A stretch of DNA of 64,000 nt from JAFDVL01 sp964631865 (GCA_964631865.1 CAZWAK010000011.1:1-64000); one strand, 5' to 3'; shown: positions 16,410-25,312, numbered from the stretch's first letter. Made by a program: numbers and translations. The notes: generated from the sequence alone by a model not told the origin.

Positions 16410-16586
16410 ATGGCAAAAACAAATGTGGAAGCGCGATTCGCTGCAATTGAAGCGGAGATTGCCGAACTCAAAAAACCTGAAAGAGTCGAAAGGAGTAACT
16501 ATGCCTCGTTCAAATTTGGCCGTACGTGTGACGGCGTTGGAGGAAGAATTTTCGGCGTTGAAGGAACAGTTGATAACAAAAGATAA
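16410..16586 (+). pseudogene. Degenerate antitoxin-like reading frame
   Basis: 58 codons from the ATG. The first 30 residues (MAKTNVEARFAAIEAEIAEL, then KKPERVERS) resemble the N-terminus of the intact antitoxin that begins at 16501 (MPRSNLAVRVTALEEEFSAL), with the same alternation of Val, Ala and Glu. After that the frame runs out of phase through the intact gene and its sequence is not protein-like. This looks like the 5' fragment of a tandem duplicate. It may still be translated, since GGAAGATC precedes it. Confidence 0.45.
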
Positions 16587-16737
16587 ATCCAATTGGACGG
16601 ATAAGATATTTGGGTCATTTGAAAATGACCCGGATTTCGACGCCGCGATGGAGTTAGGGCGAAAATATCGAGAATCCTTCCGCCCGAAACCAGCCAAAGC
16701 AAAAGCAAAAAATGGGACCAAAAAGCGGGGGCGCTGA
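16501..16737 (+). CDS. Antitoxin of a VapBC-like pair
   Basis: A 78-residue protein starting at an ATG preceded by AAAGGAG. It has a short N-terminal helix (TALEEEFSALKEQL), a middle stretch WTDKIFGSFENDPDFDAAM and a basic Lys-rich tail (KPAKAKAKNGTKKRGR). Its stop lies one base before the toxin ATG, the tight coupling usual for type II systems. The central segment with a conserved Trp and acidic residues is like antitoxins that wrap a PIN toxin. Inferred role: inhibits the downstream toxin and perhaps represses the operon. Confidence 0.7.
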   Translation: MPRSNLAVRVTALEEEFSALKEQLITKDKSNWTDKIFGSFENDPDFDAAMELGRKYRESFRPKPAKAKAKNGTKKRGR

Positions 16738-16738
16738 A

Positions 16739-17155
16739 ATGTATATTCTCGATACAGATCATGTGTCTTTGCTGCAAAGAAAGAGCGGACACGAGGCGGA
16801 GCGGCTTCGATTTCGTCTGGTGCGGTTTGAGCGCGCGACAACGATCATTACATTTGAAGAACAGACCAAAGGCTGGTTAGCCTGGCTGGCAAAGGCGCGC
16901 ACGCTCGCAGAACAGGTGGAACGGTACAAGAAGCTCAAACAGTTGCTGATTGATTACAGTGAAATGATCGTGCTGGATTTCGATGAAAAAGCCGCCGAAG
17001 TGTTTCAAGACCTCCAAAAGCAACGCCTCCGCATCGGCACGATGGATTTGAAAATCGCGGCGATTGCGATTGCTAACAATGCGACGTTGCTGTCGCGCAA
17101 CCTCAAAGACTTCGGCAAAATTCTCACCCTGCAAGTCGAAGATTGGGCGGCTTGA
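16739..17155 (+). CDS. PIN-domain toxin, VapC-like
   Basis: 138 residues. The PIN ribonuclease fold is indicated by the N-terminal acidic motif MYILDTDHVSLLQR, the middle acidic residues in ITFEEQTKGWL, and the C-terminal GTMDLKIAAIAIANNATLLSRN with the metal-binding Asp. All hallmark acidic residues seem present, so the toxin is probably an active Mg-dependent RNase. It ends 5 bp before the mutL start; the overlap in transcription is probably incidental. Target RNA unknown. Confidence 0.85.
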   Translation: MYILDTDHVSLLQRKSGHEAERLRFRLVRFERATTIITFEEQTKGWLAWLAKARTLAEQVERYKKLKQLLIDYSEMIVLDFDEKAAEVFQDLQKQRLRIGTMDLKIAAIAIANNATLLSRNLKDFGKILTLQVEDWAA

Positions 17156-17160
17156 ATCCC

Positions 17161-19122
17161 ATGTCCAAAATCCGCGTTTTACCAGATCAACTTGCCAATC
17201 AAATCGCTGCCGGCGAAGTCGTCGAGCGGCCCGCTTCGATTGTCAAAGAACTCATCGAAAACGCCATTGACGCGCATGCAACGCGCCTTCGGGTAGACAT
17301 TGAGTCCGGCGGGCGACGCTTGATTCGCATCTCAGACGACGGCGAAGGGATGATGCGCGATGATGCGATTCTGGCCTTTGAGCGGCACGCGACGAGCAAG
17401 ATCAAAACGGCGGATGATTTGGGTTCAATTGTGACGCTCGGCTTTCGCGGCGAAGCGTTGGCTTCGATTGCGGCGGTCAGCAAAGTGAAATTGACGACGC
17501 AAACAGCAGACGATTTGGTTGGCACGCAAGTTGAAATCAACGGCGGCAAAATGCTGAACGTAAAAGATGCGGCGTTTGCGCGCGGCTCTGAATTTGAAAT
17601 CAAGAGTTTGTTTTTCAATGTTCCGGCGCGACTGAAATTCTTAAAATCCGAAGCGACGGAAAGCTTTCACATTGCGAACCTCGTCACGCATTACGCGCTG
17701 GCGAATCCAAAACTCGCTTTTACGCTCACGAACAACGGACGCGAAAGCATCTCCGTTACGCCCGTCGAAACGTTGCGCGAACGCGCGTATCAATTGTTTG
17801 GCGGCGATTTTGTGGATGCGTTGATTGAAGTTTATGGCGAAGCGGGCGAGACGCGCGTGAGCGGGTTTGTTTCGTCGCCGTCGGTCACGCGCACGACGAA
17901 GGATGCGCAGTATTTCTTTGTCAATGGTCGTTATGTGCGTGACAAGGTGTTGAGCCGCGCGTTGACGGAAGCGTATCGCGCGATGATGCCGGCGGGCGTG
18001 TATCCGTCGGCGATGCTGTTTGTCGAAGTGCCGCCGGGCGATGTGGATGTCAATGTGCATCCGGCGAAAACCGAAGTCCGTTTCGTGCGCACCACGATTG
18101 TTCACGACACGGTGCGCGATGCGATCCGCGCTTCGATTGGCGGCGCGAAAGCTGCGGTCACACCGCTGGCTCCGTTGGAACCAAGCTTGACGCTGCCGCG
18201 CGTGCAGGAGCCACCAAGTTACGCACGTCCAACGCCGAGCAGCGAAGCATATCAACCCCCCAAACTTTCGCGCGAAGAAATGGTTGCTGCGTTGTATGCG
18301 CAAAGCCCGGCGATTGAAGAACGCGAATTGTCTCAAAACATTCCGCCTGCTCCGCCGCCGCAACTCGAACAACCGCGCATCAACTTAACCGCGCCTGAAG
18401 CCATCGCTGACATTCCTGCGATCACGCCGACGCAAAGCAAATTCACGCCGATTCGTTACGGCATTCGTATTGGATGTCTCGGCACGAAAGGCGGAGATTT
18501 TGCCAACTCGCCGCTCAAGCCTGCGAACGATTTGTCGTTGATCCCGGACGACATCAAACCGCTGGGGCAAATGCACAACAGCTTCATCATCGCAGTGGAT
18601 CGCGTCGGCTTTTTGTTGATTGACCAGCACGTCGCGCACGAGCGGATTTTGTTCGAGCAGCATTGGCAAAAGCTCAACGAAAAGCAGATCGAATCGCAGC
18701 GATTGCTGTTGCCCGAAACGATTGATCTGACGCCTGCGCAAGCCGCCGCGTTCGATCAACTCGCGCCGGAGTTGGAAGCGAACGGCTTCGAACTCGGTCA
18801 GCTTTCCGGGCGCACGATTGCCGTCAAAGCGATCCCGGCAGCGATCCCGAAAGATGCGGCCAAAGCGTTGTTGATCTCGCTGCTCGAAGCGATTGAGCAG
18901 GAACGGCGCGGCTTGACGATGGATGAGATTCGCGCTGAAATTGCTGCTGGTTTAGCGTGTCGCGCCGCCATCAAAATCAATATGATTCTGACGCCGGAGA
19001 AAATGACGTGGCTGATTGATGAGCTGCTGAAGTGCAACAATCCGGCGACGTGTCCGCACGGCAGACCAATCATTTTACGGATGACGGCGCGCGAGATTGA
19101 GAAAGCGTTTCAGCGGATTTGA
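17161..19122 (+). CDS. mutL: DNA mismatch repair protein MutL
   Basis: 653 residues. The N-terminal GHKL ATPase is clear: ELIENAIDAHA, DDGEGM, RHATSKI and GFRGEALASI. The transducer domain follows (YFFVNGRYVRDK, DVNVHPAKTEVRF). A Pro-rich linker covers about residues 330-460. The C-terminal dimerisation domain carries DQHVAHERILFE, a match to the DQHA(X)2E(X)4E endonuclease motif with Ala replaced by Val, plus ACRAAIK and CPHGRP. The protein is therefore probably a nicking MutL used in methyl-independent repair. No mutS is adjacent. The start is the ATG at 17161, giving the typical MSKIRVLPD N-terminus. Confidence 0.95.
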   Translation: MSKIRVLPDQLANQIAAGEVVERPASIVKELIENAIDAHATRLRVDIESGGRRLIRISDDGEGMMRDDAILAFERHATSKIKTADDLGSIVTLGFRGEALASIAAVSKVKLTTQTADDLVGTQVEINGGKMLNVKDAAFARGSEFEIKSLFFNVPARLKFLKSEATESFHIANLVTHYALANPKLAFTLTNNGRESISVTPVETLRERAYQLFGGDFVDALIEVYGEAGETRVSGFVSSPSVTRTTKDAQYFFVNGRYVRDKVLSRALTEAYRAMMPAGVYPSAMLFVEVPPGDVDVNVHPAKTEVRFVRTTIVHDTVRDAIRASIGGAKAAVTPLAPLEPSLTLPRVQEPPSYARPTPSSEAYQPPKLSREEMVAALYAQSPAIEERELSQNIPPAPPPQLEQPRINLTAPEAIADIPAITPTQSKFTPIRYGIRIGCLGTKGGDFANSPLKPANDLSLIPDDIKPLGQMHNSFIIAVDRVGFLLIDQHVAHERILFEQHWQKLNEKQIESQRLLLPETIDLTPAQAAAFDQLAPELEANGFELGQLSGRTIAVKAIPAAIPKDAAKALLISLLEAIEQERRGLTMDEIRAEIAAGLACRAAIKINMILTPEKMTWLIDELLKCNNPATCPHGRPIILRMTAREIEKAFQRI

Positions 19123-19133
19123 AGGGAGGAATT

Positions 19134-19706
19134 ATGTCAGCAGCTCCCATCACAAAAATGACAGTTGAGGATTACATCGAGTTCGATAAAAACTCGGAAG
19201 AGCGGTACGAATATTTCGATGGTGAAGTGTTTGCGATGGCGGGCGGCAGCCCGAACCATTCGCGCTTGAGCGTAGATATTTGCAATATTCTGAGTGCAAG
19301 GCTGCGTAGGAGAGAATGCGAAGTCTTCAATGCCGATATGCGCATCAACGTGCCAGCCGCGTTTCCGTATCGCTACCCGGATGCGTCGGTTGTCTGTGGC
19401 GAACCGATTTTTGATGAGATTCAAGGACAGGTTCGCTTGGTAAACCCAATTCTGCTGGCGGAAGTTTTATCGCCGACCACCGAAGCTTATGATTTGGGCA
19501 AAAAGTTTACGGCGTATCAATCTATCGAAAGCTTCCGCGAATATTTGGTGATTGCCCAAGATCGCCCGCACGTCATTCAATACATCAAGCAAAGCCGAAG
19601 ACGCTGGCTGCGGATTGAACACGAAGGACTGGAGAGCGAAGTGCAATTGGAATCGCTGAATATTACGCTGACGCTGGCGGAATTGTATGAGCGTGTGAAG
19701 TTTTAG
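19134..19706 (+). CDS. Uma2 family (DUF820) endonuclease-like protein
   Basis: 190 residues starting after GGGAGGAATT. The Uma2/DUF820 layout is clear: MTVEDYIEFDKNSEERYEYF with EYFDGEVFAMAGGSPNH, then YRYPDASVVC, LLAEVLSPTTEAYD and KFTAYQSIESFREYLVI. The PD-(D/E)xK-like residues (D in YPDASV, E in LAEVLS) are present. The family has a restriction-endonuclease fold, but its role is unsettled; many copies occur in cyanobacteria and Acidobacteriota. It follows mutL after 11 bp and may be co-transcribed. Confidence 0.88.
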   Translation: MSAAPITKMTVEDYIEFDKNSEERYEYFDGEVFAMAGGSPNHSRLSVDICNILSARLRRRECEVFNADMRINVPAAFPYRYPDASVVCGEPIFDEIQGQVRLVNPILLAEVLSPTTEAYDLGKKFTAYQSIESFREYLVIAQDRPHVIQYIKQSRRRWLRIEHEGLESEVQLESLNITLTLAELYERVKF

Positions 19707-19739
19707 TTGGGCGGACAGCGAAAGGATTTGTCGAAAGCA

Positions 19740-20117
19740 ATGCCGAAAGTAAAGATTGTTATCAGCCGAGATGGCCCTTCGGAAGGCGAGCGCGTCGTAA
19801 TAAGCGAATTGTTGGTTGAAACAGACTCTGACAAGCGTCTCACCGCCAACAGGGTTGCCCGCATTCTCGCTCAAAGTCGTCCCGAGTTTCGTCGTGTAAA
19901 GGGGCGATACGCTCGGATGACCGGCGTTGACGTCTTGCCCGTAATCGAACCAAGTGAAAAAGGTTGGCGTGCGTGGCGGCTAGAAACCGGAGATGATTCT
20001 CCGTCGGGGTGGCAGCCACCCATTCCTGGTCGCGTCGGAAAGTTGAATTCGGCAAACAATATATTCGCTGATCGGGCAAGTGGTGTTTGGTTGCGTGCCG
20101 ACATTTCGGAGTGGTAG
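19740..20117 (+). CDS. Hypothetical protein
   Basis: 125 residues if started at the ATG at 19740. No family recognised. It begins KVKIVISRDG and contains LAQSRPEFRRVKGRYARM and a Trp-rich region with GWRAWRLETGDD and SGWQPP, then ends GVWLRADISEW. It is rather basic in the middle and has no signal peptide or membrane segment. Its position between Uma2 and DUF2164 genes on the same strand supports a real gene, but the start and function are uncertain. Confidence 0.45.
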   Translation: MPKVKIVISRDGPSEGERVVISELLVETDSDKRLTANRVARILAQSRPEFRRVKGRYARMTGVDVLPVIEPSEKGWRAWRLETGDDSPSGWQPPIPGRVGKLNSANNIFADRASGVWLRADISEW

Positions 20118-20151
20118 CTTGCTCATGGTCAAGCCGCCCAATATAGAACCT

Positions 20152-20415
20152 ATGACTATCGAACTAACCAAAGAAGCCAAACAAACCGCGCTCGAATCGC
20201 TGCAAAAATACTTTGCGGAAAATATGGACGAACCGCTCGGCAATCTTGCCGGGGGCGCGTTGCTCAACTTCATCCTCGAAGAGATTGGCCCCAGCCTTTA
20301 CAACCAGGGCGTCGCCGATGCGCAGGAGCGAATGCAGGCGCGTATTGGCGAATTGGACTACGAAGTTCACGCCGACGAATTCCCCTATTGGCGCAAACCG
20401 AAAGGGCGCAGGTGA
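20152..20415 (+). CDS. DUF2164 family protein
   Basis: 87 residues. The DUF2164 pattern is recognisable throughout: MTIELTKEAKQTALESLQKYF, EENMDEP-like NMDEPLGNLAG, LLNFILEEIGPSLYNQGVA, DAQERMQARIGELDYEVH and a C-terminal EFPYW. The family is small, cytoplasmic and of unknown function. It is followed after 3 bp by the SixA gene, so the two are probably translated together. Confidence 0.85.
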   Translation: MTIELTKEAKQTALESLQKYFAENMDEPLGNLAGGALLNFILEEIGPSLYNQGVADAQERMQARIGELDYEVHADEFPYWRKPKGRR

Positions 20416-20418
20416 ACT

Positions 20419-20937
20419 ATGCACCTCTATTTACTCCGACACGGCGTGGCAGCGGATTTGAGCCTCGGCATCAAACGCGATGCGGATCGTCCGTTGACGA
20501 AAGAAGGCTGGAAGAAAATGCGCGATGAGGCGCGCGGGATGCGCAAGCTGGGCATTGAGTTTGACTTGATCTTTACGAGTCCTTACTTGCGTACGCGCCA
20601 AACGGCGTTGGCGGTGGCGGAGGTGTGTGAATTCGACGCGGACAGCATTGTTTCGATTGAGAGCTTGGCGGCGGGGCGACCGTTTGCGCATCCGCCGTAT
20701 CGTAACCCGGAAGTCTTTGCGGACATCGGCGCGTATGATTTTCAACGGGCGCTGATCGTCGGGCACATGCCGGATATGTCGGAGATGACTTCGTTGTTGT
20801 TGACCGGCGGAGTGAATGCGCAATTTGAATTCAAAAAAGGCTCGCTGTGTTTGATTGAAGTGGATGGCTTGCCGCCGCGGCATCCGGGCGTGTTACGATG
20901 GCTGCTGACGCCTAAACAACTGGTGGCGCTGGCGTGA
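20419..20937 (+). CDS. sixA: Phosphohistidine phosphatase SixA-like
   Basis: 172 residues of the histidine phosphatase superfamily. The catalytic RHG is in LYLLRHGVAADL at residues 7-9; FTSPYLRTRQTALAVAE supplies the second Arg, and LIVGHMPDMSEMTSLL the second catalytic His. Length and the C-terminal LVALA tail fit SixA, which removes phosphate from phosphohistidine in signalling or PTS proteins. It is preceded by DUF2164 and followed by a heptamer repeat region. Confidence 0.9.
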   Translation: MHLYLLRHGVAADLSLGIKRDADRPLTKEGWKKMRDEARGMRKLGIEFDLIFTSPYLRTRQTALAVAEVCEFDADSIVSIESLAAGRPFAHPPYRNPEVFADIGAYDFQRALIVGHMPDMSEMTSLLLTGGVNAQFEFKKGSLCLIEVDGLPPRHPGVLRWLLTPKQLVALA

Positions 20938-20950
20938 AATATGAAAAATT

Positions 20951-21059
20951 CATTTTCCATTTCCCGTTTGTCAATTTTCATTTTTCATTGGCTGCGCGCG
21001 GCGTACGTTTGAGATGACAAATAACAAATCAAAAATGGAAACTGGAAAATGTAAAAAAA
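20951..21059. repeat. Inverted heptamer arrays, CATTTTC / ATGGAAA
   Basis: The left arm has CATTTTC, CATTTCC, CGTTTGT, CAATTTT, CATTTTT, CATTGGC (20951-20992). The right arm has ATGACAA, ATAACAA, ATCAAAA, ATGGAAA, CTGGAAA, ATGTAAA (21014-21055). The two are imperfect reverse complements in the same 7-bp register around a GC-rich centre. It fills the sixA-plsC gap. Confidence 0.75.
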
Positions 21060-21090
21060 TGTGCGGCTGATTTTTCAGCAATCCTTGAAT

Positions 21091-21843
21091 ATGTTAGATG
21101 TTTTGCGGTCGTTTTACATCATTCCGCTGATTTATTTGTACACGATTGTGATGGCGTCGTTATCGCTGGTGCTGTCGTTTTTTGATGCCGACGGAACGCG
21201 GCAGCATTGGTGTGCGCGGACGTGGTGTCGGTTGATTGCGGGGACTGCCGGAGCGCGGGTGAAGGTGATTGGTTTGGAGAACGTGCCGACGAATACGGCA
21301 GCGGTGTTTGTGGCGAATCATTCGAGTTATTTGGACATTCCGGCGATTTGGGGCTACGTGCCGGTGCAGTTTCGCATTATGGCCAAGCGGTCGCTGTTTT
21401 ATGTGCCGTTTATGGGTTGGTTTTTGGCGCGCGCTGGGCATATTCCGGTAGATCGTGAGAACTCACGCGCGGCGCTGGCGAACATCAATCGCGCGGCGGA
21501 CAAATTGCGCGCGGGCTGTTCGCTGGTGGTGTTCCCGGAAGGACATCGTTCGGCGGAGGGCGTCTTGCAGGAATTCAAAAACGGCGGGTTCAAATTGGCG
21601 CAAAAAGCGGGCGTGCCGGTCGTGCCGGTTACAATCATTGGTTCGCATCGCGTGCTGAAAAAAGATTCGCTGGTCTTTCACGCGGGCGAAATTACAGTCA
21701 TCATTGATCCGCCGCTTTCGACAGCAGGGTACACGAGCCGGACGTTGCCCGCCTTGATGCAACGAACGCGCACGATCATTGCTGGTCATCTGCAACAACC
21801 AGCCAGGGCCGCGGAAAAAACGTACGAATTACAAAAAGCCTGA
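21091..21843 (+). CDS. plsC: 1-acyl-sn-glycerol-3-phosphate acyltransferase
   Basis: 250 residues from the ATG at 21091; a GTG at 21061 would add 10 residues and touch the repeat array. An N-terminal hydrophobic helix (YIIPLIYLYTIVMASLSLVL) anchors it in the inner membrane. The acyltransferase motif HX4D is NHSSYLDIP, and FPEGHRS and PVVPVTI are the further conserved blocks. The enzyme acylates lysophosphatidate to phosphatidate in phospholipid synthesis. A CPBP protease gene follows after 4 bp. Confidence 0.92.
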   Translation: MLDVLRSFYIIPLIYLYTIVMASLSLVLSFFDADGTRQHWCARTWCRLIAGTAGARVKVIGLENVPTNTAAVFVANHSSYLDIPAIWGYVPVQFRIMAKRSLFYVPFMGWFLARAGHIPVDRENSRAALANINRAADKLRAGCSLVVFPEGHRSAEGVLQEFKNGGFKLAQKAGVPVVPVTIIGSHRVLKKDSLVFHAGEITVIIDPPLSTAGYTSRTLPALMQRTRTIIAGHLQQPARAAEKTYELQKA

Positions 21844-21847
21844 ATCT

Positions 21848-22726
21848 ATGGATTACGAAGCACCGAACGAATCTGAAAATGTCCCCTCTCCGATTTCGCC
21901 CTTTGCGCCGCCACCGTCTTTCGCTGCCCCGCCTCCTGCACCGGACGCTTCGCGTTGGGGTGTGCCGCAAGCCTTTTTTAATTGGGGCGCAAGCATTGGT
22001 TTTGCTTTGCTGATCCCGCTACTCTTTTTGCTGCTTTATGGCGGCCTTGTAGACACGGGCATCTTTGCCAAAATCAAGAGCGGGGAATTGACCGCGCCGA
22101 TTATGCTTTTGCAATTGGTGGGCACGTTTGGCGGACAGGTTCTCTCCTTAGTGTTGAGTTGGATGATTGTGACGAGAATGGGGCAAAGCCGCTTTGGCGA
22201 GGCGTTGGGCTTGCAGTGGCCGCTGCGCTTCAAGCTCTGGCACGGGCTGGCGCTCGGTGTGGCGATGTTTGCCCTGAGCGGTTTGCTGATGAATATTTTG
22301 CCGCGCCACGAAACGGATATGGATAAGTTCCTCAAGTTCGGCCTGGGCGTGCGCGTACTGTTGGCGTTGGTGGCGACGATTGGCGCACCGATTCAGGAAG
22401 AGATTGTGTATCGCGGAGTGCTGTACACGGCGCTGGAAAAATCCATCGGGATGCGCGCGAGCATCGGGCTGGTTTCGTTGTTATTTTGGGGCGTACACGT
22501 GTTGCAATATTGGCAAAGTGTGGCGACGCTGGTGGCGGTGTTGCTGCTGAGTTTTGTGTTGACGGGGTTGCGCGCGTGGAGCGGGAAACTGCTGCCGTGT
22601 GTCGTGACGCATTTGGTTTTCAATGCCATTCAGGGCTTCATCATCGTCTTTGCGCCGGAAAAAGCCGCCACGTCAGACCCGGTGGCACAACCCGCGTTGC
22701 TGTGGCTCGTCGGGTTCAATGGATAA
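21848..22726 (+). CDS. CPBP family intramembrane metalloprotease
   Basis: 292 residues. The N-terminal 40 residues are Pro- and Ser-rich and cytoplasmic, followed by about seven hydrophobic segments. The CPBP (ABI) signature is intact: EEIVYRGVLYTAL with the two Glu, FWGVHVLQ with the His, and HLVFNAIQGF. The family includes Rce1-like proteases and bacteriocin self-immunity proteins. The substrate is unknown. It starts 4 bp after plsC and ends before a strong hairpin. Confidence 0.88.
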   Translation: MDYEAPNESENVPSPISPFAPPPSFAAPPPAPDASRWGVPQAFFNWGASIGFALLIPLLFLLLYGGLVDTGIFAKIKSGELTAPIMLLQLVGTFGGQVLSLVLSWMIVTRMGQSRFGEALGLQWPLRFKLWHGLALGVAMFALSGLLMNILPRHETDMDKFLKFGLGVRVLLALVATIGAPIQEEIVYRGVLYTALEKSIGMRASIGLVSLLFWGVHVLQYWQSVATLVAVLLLSFVLTGLRAWSGKLLPCVVTHLVFNAIQGFIIVFAPEKAATSDPVAQPALLWLVGFNG

Positions 22727-22741
22727 AGGCTCCTGACAACC

Positions 22742-22777
22742 ACGCGCACCAAAACTCTTCAGAATTTTGGTGCGCGT
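22742..22777 (+). terminator. Perfect 13-bp hairpin after the CPBP gene
   Basis: ACGCGCACCAAAA (22742-22754) pairs perfectly with TTTTGGTGCGCGT (22765-22777) with a 10-nt loop. It lies 15 bp after the CPBP stop and before the converging DUF4177-like gene. No long U-tract follows. Confidence 0.65.
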
Positions 22778-22866
22778 AGTGCGGGAAGTATTGATTAGGG
22801 GGATGAATTGAGCCAGGCATTGATTCCTGCGGAACCTTCAACGCTCAAGCAAAAAACGGCGGCAAT

Positions 22867-23118
22867 TCAGGATTGATCCGGGGCCAGTCTCTTGAACGTG
22901 TACTTTACATAGCGGCTGCTCGAAAGTAATTCCACCCCTTTGCTGGTTTTGTGTTCGGTGTAGCCATCCACATAAACACTCACCAATTCCCATCCCTCGC
23001 TTCCGATTGTATTCAGACCTGCGTCCACGTTGGCGTCGATAAAATCTTCGCCCGTGACCTTCGCCCCGATCTTCCGCACCTCTCCCCAATCAACTGTCCG
23101 ATATTGCCATTTTGTCAT
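22867..23118 (-). CDS. DUF4177-like small protein
   Basis: 83 residues. The DUF4177 pattern is visible: an N-terminal KWQYRTVDW strand, LNTIGSEGWELVSVYVDG in the middle and KYTFKRLAP near the end. These are small cytoplasmic proteins of unknown function built around a W-E-L core. The ATG at 23116-23118 has AAAGGACAC upstream. No operon partner is evident. Confidence 0.75.
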   Translation of the reverse strand: MTKWQYRTVDWGEVRKIGAKVTGEDFIDANVDAGLNTIGSEGWELVSVYVDGYTEHKTSKGVELLSSSRYVKYTFKRLAPDQS

Positions 23119-23409
23119 AGAGTGTGTCCTTTATCCGTTTAGTAGTGTGTTGATCAAATTCAAGCTAACTGTTGAGCCGCGAAGGGGAGTGAAGATAGGA
23201 ATTGATCGCAGCTTTTACCCATGGGAATTCCGGTTCGTCTCGTGTGACCCAAAAATACAACTCCAACCATATCTGGGCGGAAGAGCAAAACCGTTTTACT
23301 CAAGAGTACTTATCTTATACACGCCTTTATCCATAGGCTCAAGAGCCGTCCGGGCAGAAAGGCGAGAAAAAAAGCGAACGCACGCCTCTGCCGCTTCTGT
23401 GTGTGGTCG
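23119..23409. other. Intergenic region with no recognised feature
   Basis: 291 bp between two minus-strand genes. I see no convincing reading frame, hairpin or repeat array here. Confidence 0.5.
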
Positions 23410-24279
23410 CTAACCCTGCTGATCCGGCCCCAGAAAGGCGAGCAGATCAGTCAAAAACGCTCGTAGTTCGCGCCGCTCCACCACCGCATCCAGCATCCCG
23501 TGTTCCAACAAAAACTCGGCGCGCTGAAATCCTTTCGGCAATTTTTCGCGAATCGTTTGCTCAATCACGCGCGCCCCGGCAAAGCCGATCAACGCGCCCG
23601 GCTCAGCAATATTCAAATCTCCCAGCATCGCAAAACTTGCCGTCACGCCGCCCGTTGTCGGGTTCGTCAGCAGCGAGATGTACGGCAGCTTCGCTTCGTG
23701 CAACAACGCCAGCGCCGCCGAGATTTTGGCCATCTGCATCAGCGACAATGCACCTTCCTGCATCCGTGCGCCGCCCGAACACGACACGATGATGAGCGGC
23801 CAACGTTTTTCCAGACAATATTCAATCGCGCGCGTCAACTTCTCGCCCACGACCGAACCCATGCTGCCGCCCATAAACGCGAAGTCCATCGCGGCAATCA
23901 CCAGCGGGCGTTCGCTCAAGTGGCCTTCGCCCACGACCACTGCATCGAGCAACCCCGTCGCTTTCTGCGCTTTCTTGATGCGGTCAGGGTAGGGCAGACT
24001 GTCCACAAAACCGAGCGGATCGGTCGGAGCCAAATTCGGAAACAATTCGTTGTACGCGCCGTCATTAAACAGCAGTGCCAGGCGTTCTTTGGCGCTCAGG
24101 CGAAAATGGTGCTGGCACTGCGGACAGACCTGAAAACTCGCCTTGAGGTCTTTGCGATAAATCGTCGCGCCGCAATCGTTGTTTTCACATTTGACGAAGA
24201 TGCCCTCGGTTTTGACGGTGCGTTCTTCGACCGGAGTGACTTCGGCTATCTTTTCTTCTTTGCGTTTGAACCACGCCAT
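23410..24279 (-). CDS. accD: Acetyl-CoA carboxylase carboxyltransferase subunit beta
   Basis: 289 residues. The N-terminal Cys4 zinc ribbon is CENNDCGATIYRKDLK with VCPQC. The carboxyltransferase (crotonase-like) domain shows MGSMGSVVGEKLTRAIEYC, SCSGGARMQEGALSLMQMAK and the oxyanion region TNPTTGGVTASFAMLGD. AccD with AccA transfers carboxyl from carboxybiotin to acetyl-CoA, the first step of fatty acid synthesis. No accA gene is present nearby. It lies downstream of the dehydratase with a 73-bp gap. Confidence 0.94.
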   Translation of the reverse strand: MAWFKRKEEKIAEVTPVEERTVKTEGIFVKCENNDCGATIYRKDLKASFQVCPQCQHHFRLSAKERLALLFNDGAYNELFPNLAPTDPLGFVDSLPYPDRIKKAQKATGLLDAVVVGEGHLSERPLVIAAMDFAFMGGSMGSVVGEKLTRAIEYCLEKRWPLIIVSCSGGARMQEGALSLMQMAKISAALALLHEAKLPYISLLTNPTTGGVTASFAMLGDLNIAEPGALIGFAGARVIEQTIREKLPKGFQRAEFLLEHGMLDAVVERRELRAFLTDLLAFLGPDQQG

Positions 24280-24352
24280 AGGGGTTTGCTTTTGAGTTAG
24301 TAGTCTGACCGCTATTCAGCGCGGTGGATTTTGCCATTAGCGGGAAAATAGG

Positions 24353-25312
24353 TCAAACGGCGGCGGTTAAATATTCGGCGAGTTTGGTTAAATCCACGTT
24401 GCCGCCGGACAAGATCACGCCGACTCGTAGCCCCGCGAAATCCGCTTTGCGCTGCCGCACGGCTGCCGCCGCCGCTGCGCCAGATGGTTCAACCAGCACT
24501 TTCATTCGTTCGAGGATAAAGCGCATCGTCTCGATCATTTCGTTGTCGCTGACGAGCAGAATGTCTTCGACGAGTGTTTGCACAATGGGGAACGTCAGTT
24601 GCCCCGGCGACGATTGTTGCAGCCCATCGGCAATCGTGCGCGGCACAGGGATTTCCATACGCTCGCCTTTCCGAAACGATTGCCACGTATCATTGCCCGC
24701 TTCCGGCTCGACGCCGAAGATACGGATGCCCGGACGCAAATGTTTCGCCGCCGTCGCACAACCCGTCAACAGCCCGCAACCGCTGCACGGCGTGAGCAGC
24801 ACATCGAGTTCGGGCACGTCTTCGAGCAATTCGAGCGCCGCTGTGCCTTGCCCGGCCATAATTTTGTAATCGTCGAACGGTGGCACGAGTAGCATCCCGC
24901 GCTCCTGGCAAATCTGCGTACCGACCTCTTCGCGCGATTCGTGGTAGCGGTCGTAGAAAACGACCTCCGCGCCGTAGCCGCGCGTCGCGTTGACCTTGAT
25001 CTGCGGCGCGTCCGACGGCATCACGATCACGGCTGGAATCTGGAAAAGCTGGGCCGACAACGCGACAGCCTGCGCGTGATTGCCGGACGAATAGGCCAGC
25101 ACGCCGTTGCGCCGTTCGTCCGCGCTGAGCGACGAAATTTTGTTGTACGCCCCGCGAAACTTGAAGGCTCCCGCGCGTTGCAGATTTTCGGCTTTGAAAA
25201 AGACTGCGCAGCCCGCTTGTGCATTGAATTGCCGTGACGTCAGCACGGGCGTGCGATGCGCAACACCGCGCAACCGTTCGCGCGCTTCGAGGATGTCATC
25301 GAAAGTCAACAT
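24353..25312 (-). CDS. PLP-dependent serine/threonine dehydratase (or serine racemase)
   Basis: 319 residues of the fold type II PLP family. The PLP lysine lies in GAFKFRGAYNKI, SSGNHAQAVAL binds the substrate carboxylate, and the phosphate loop is PCSGCGLLTG. No C-terminal ACT domain is present, so it resembles catabolic threonine dehydratase (TdcB) or serine racemase rather than feedback-inhibited IlvA. It follows the exopolysaccharide operon after 31 bp on the same strand and may be read through from it; a functional link is not evident. A related gene is at 50080. Confidence 0.87.
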   Translation of the reverse strand: MLTFDDILEARERLRGVAHRTPVLTSRQFNAQAGCAVFFKAENLQRAGAFKFRGAYNKISSLSADERRNGVLAYSSGNHAQAVALSAQLFQIPAVIVMPSDAPQIKVNATRGYGAEVVFYDRYHESREEVGTQICQERGMLLVPPFDDYKIMAGQGTAALELLEDVPELDVLLTPCSGCGLLTGCATAAKHLRPGIRIFGVEPEAGNDTWQSFRKGERMEIPVPRTIADGLQQSSPGQLTFPIVQTLVEDILLVSDNEMIETMRFILERMKVLVEPSGAAAAAAVRQRKADFAGLRVGVILSGGNVDLTKLAEYLTAAV

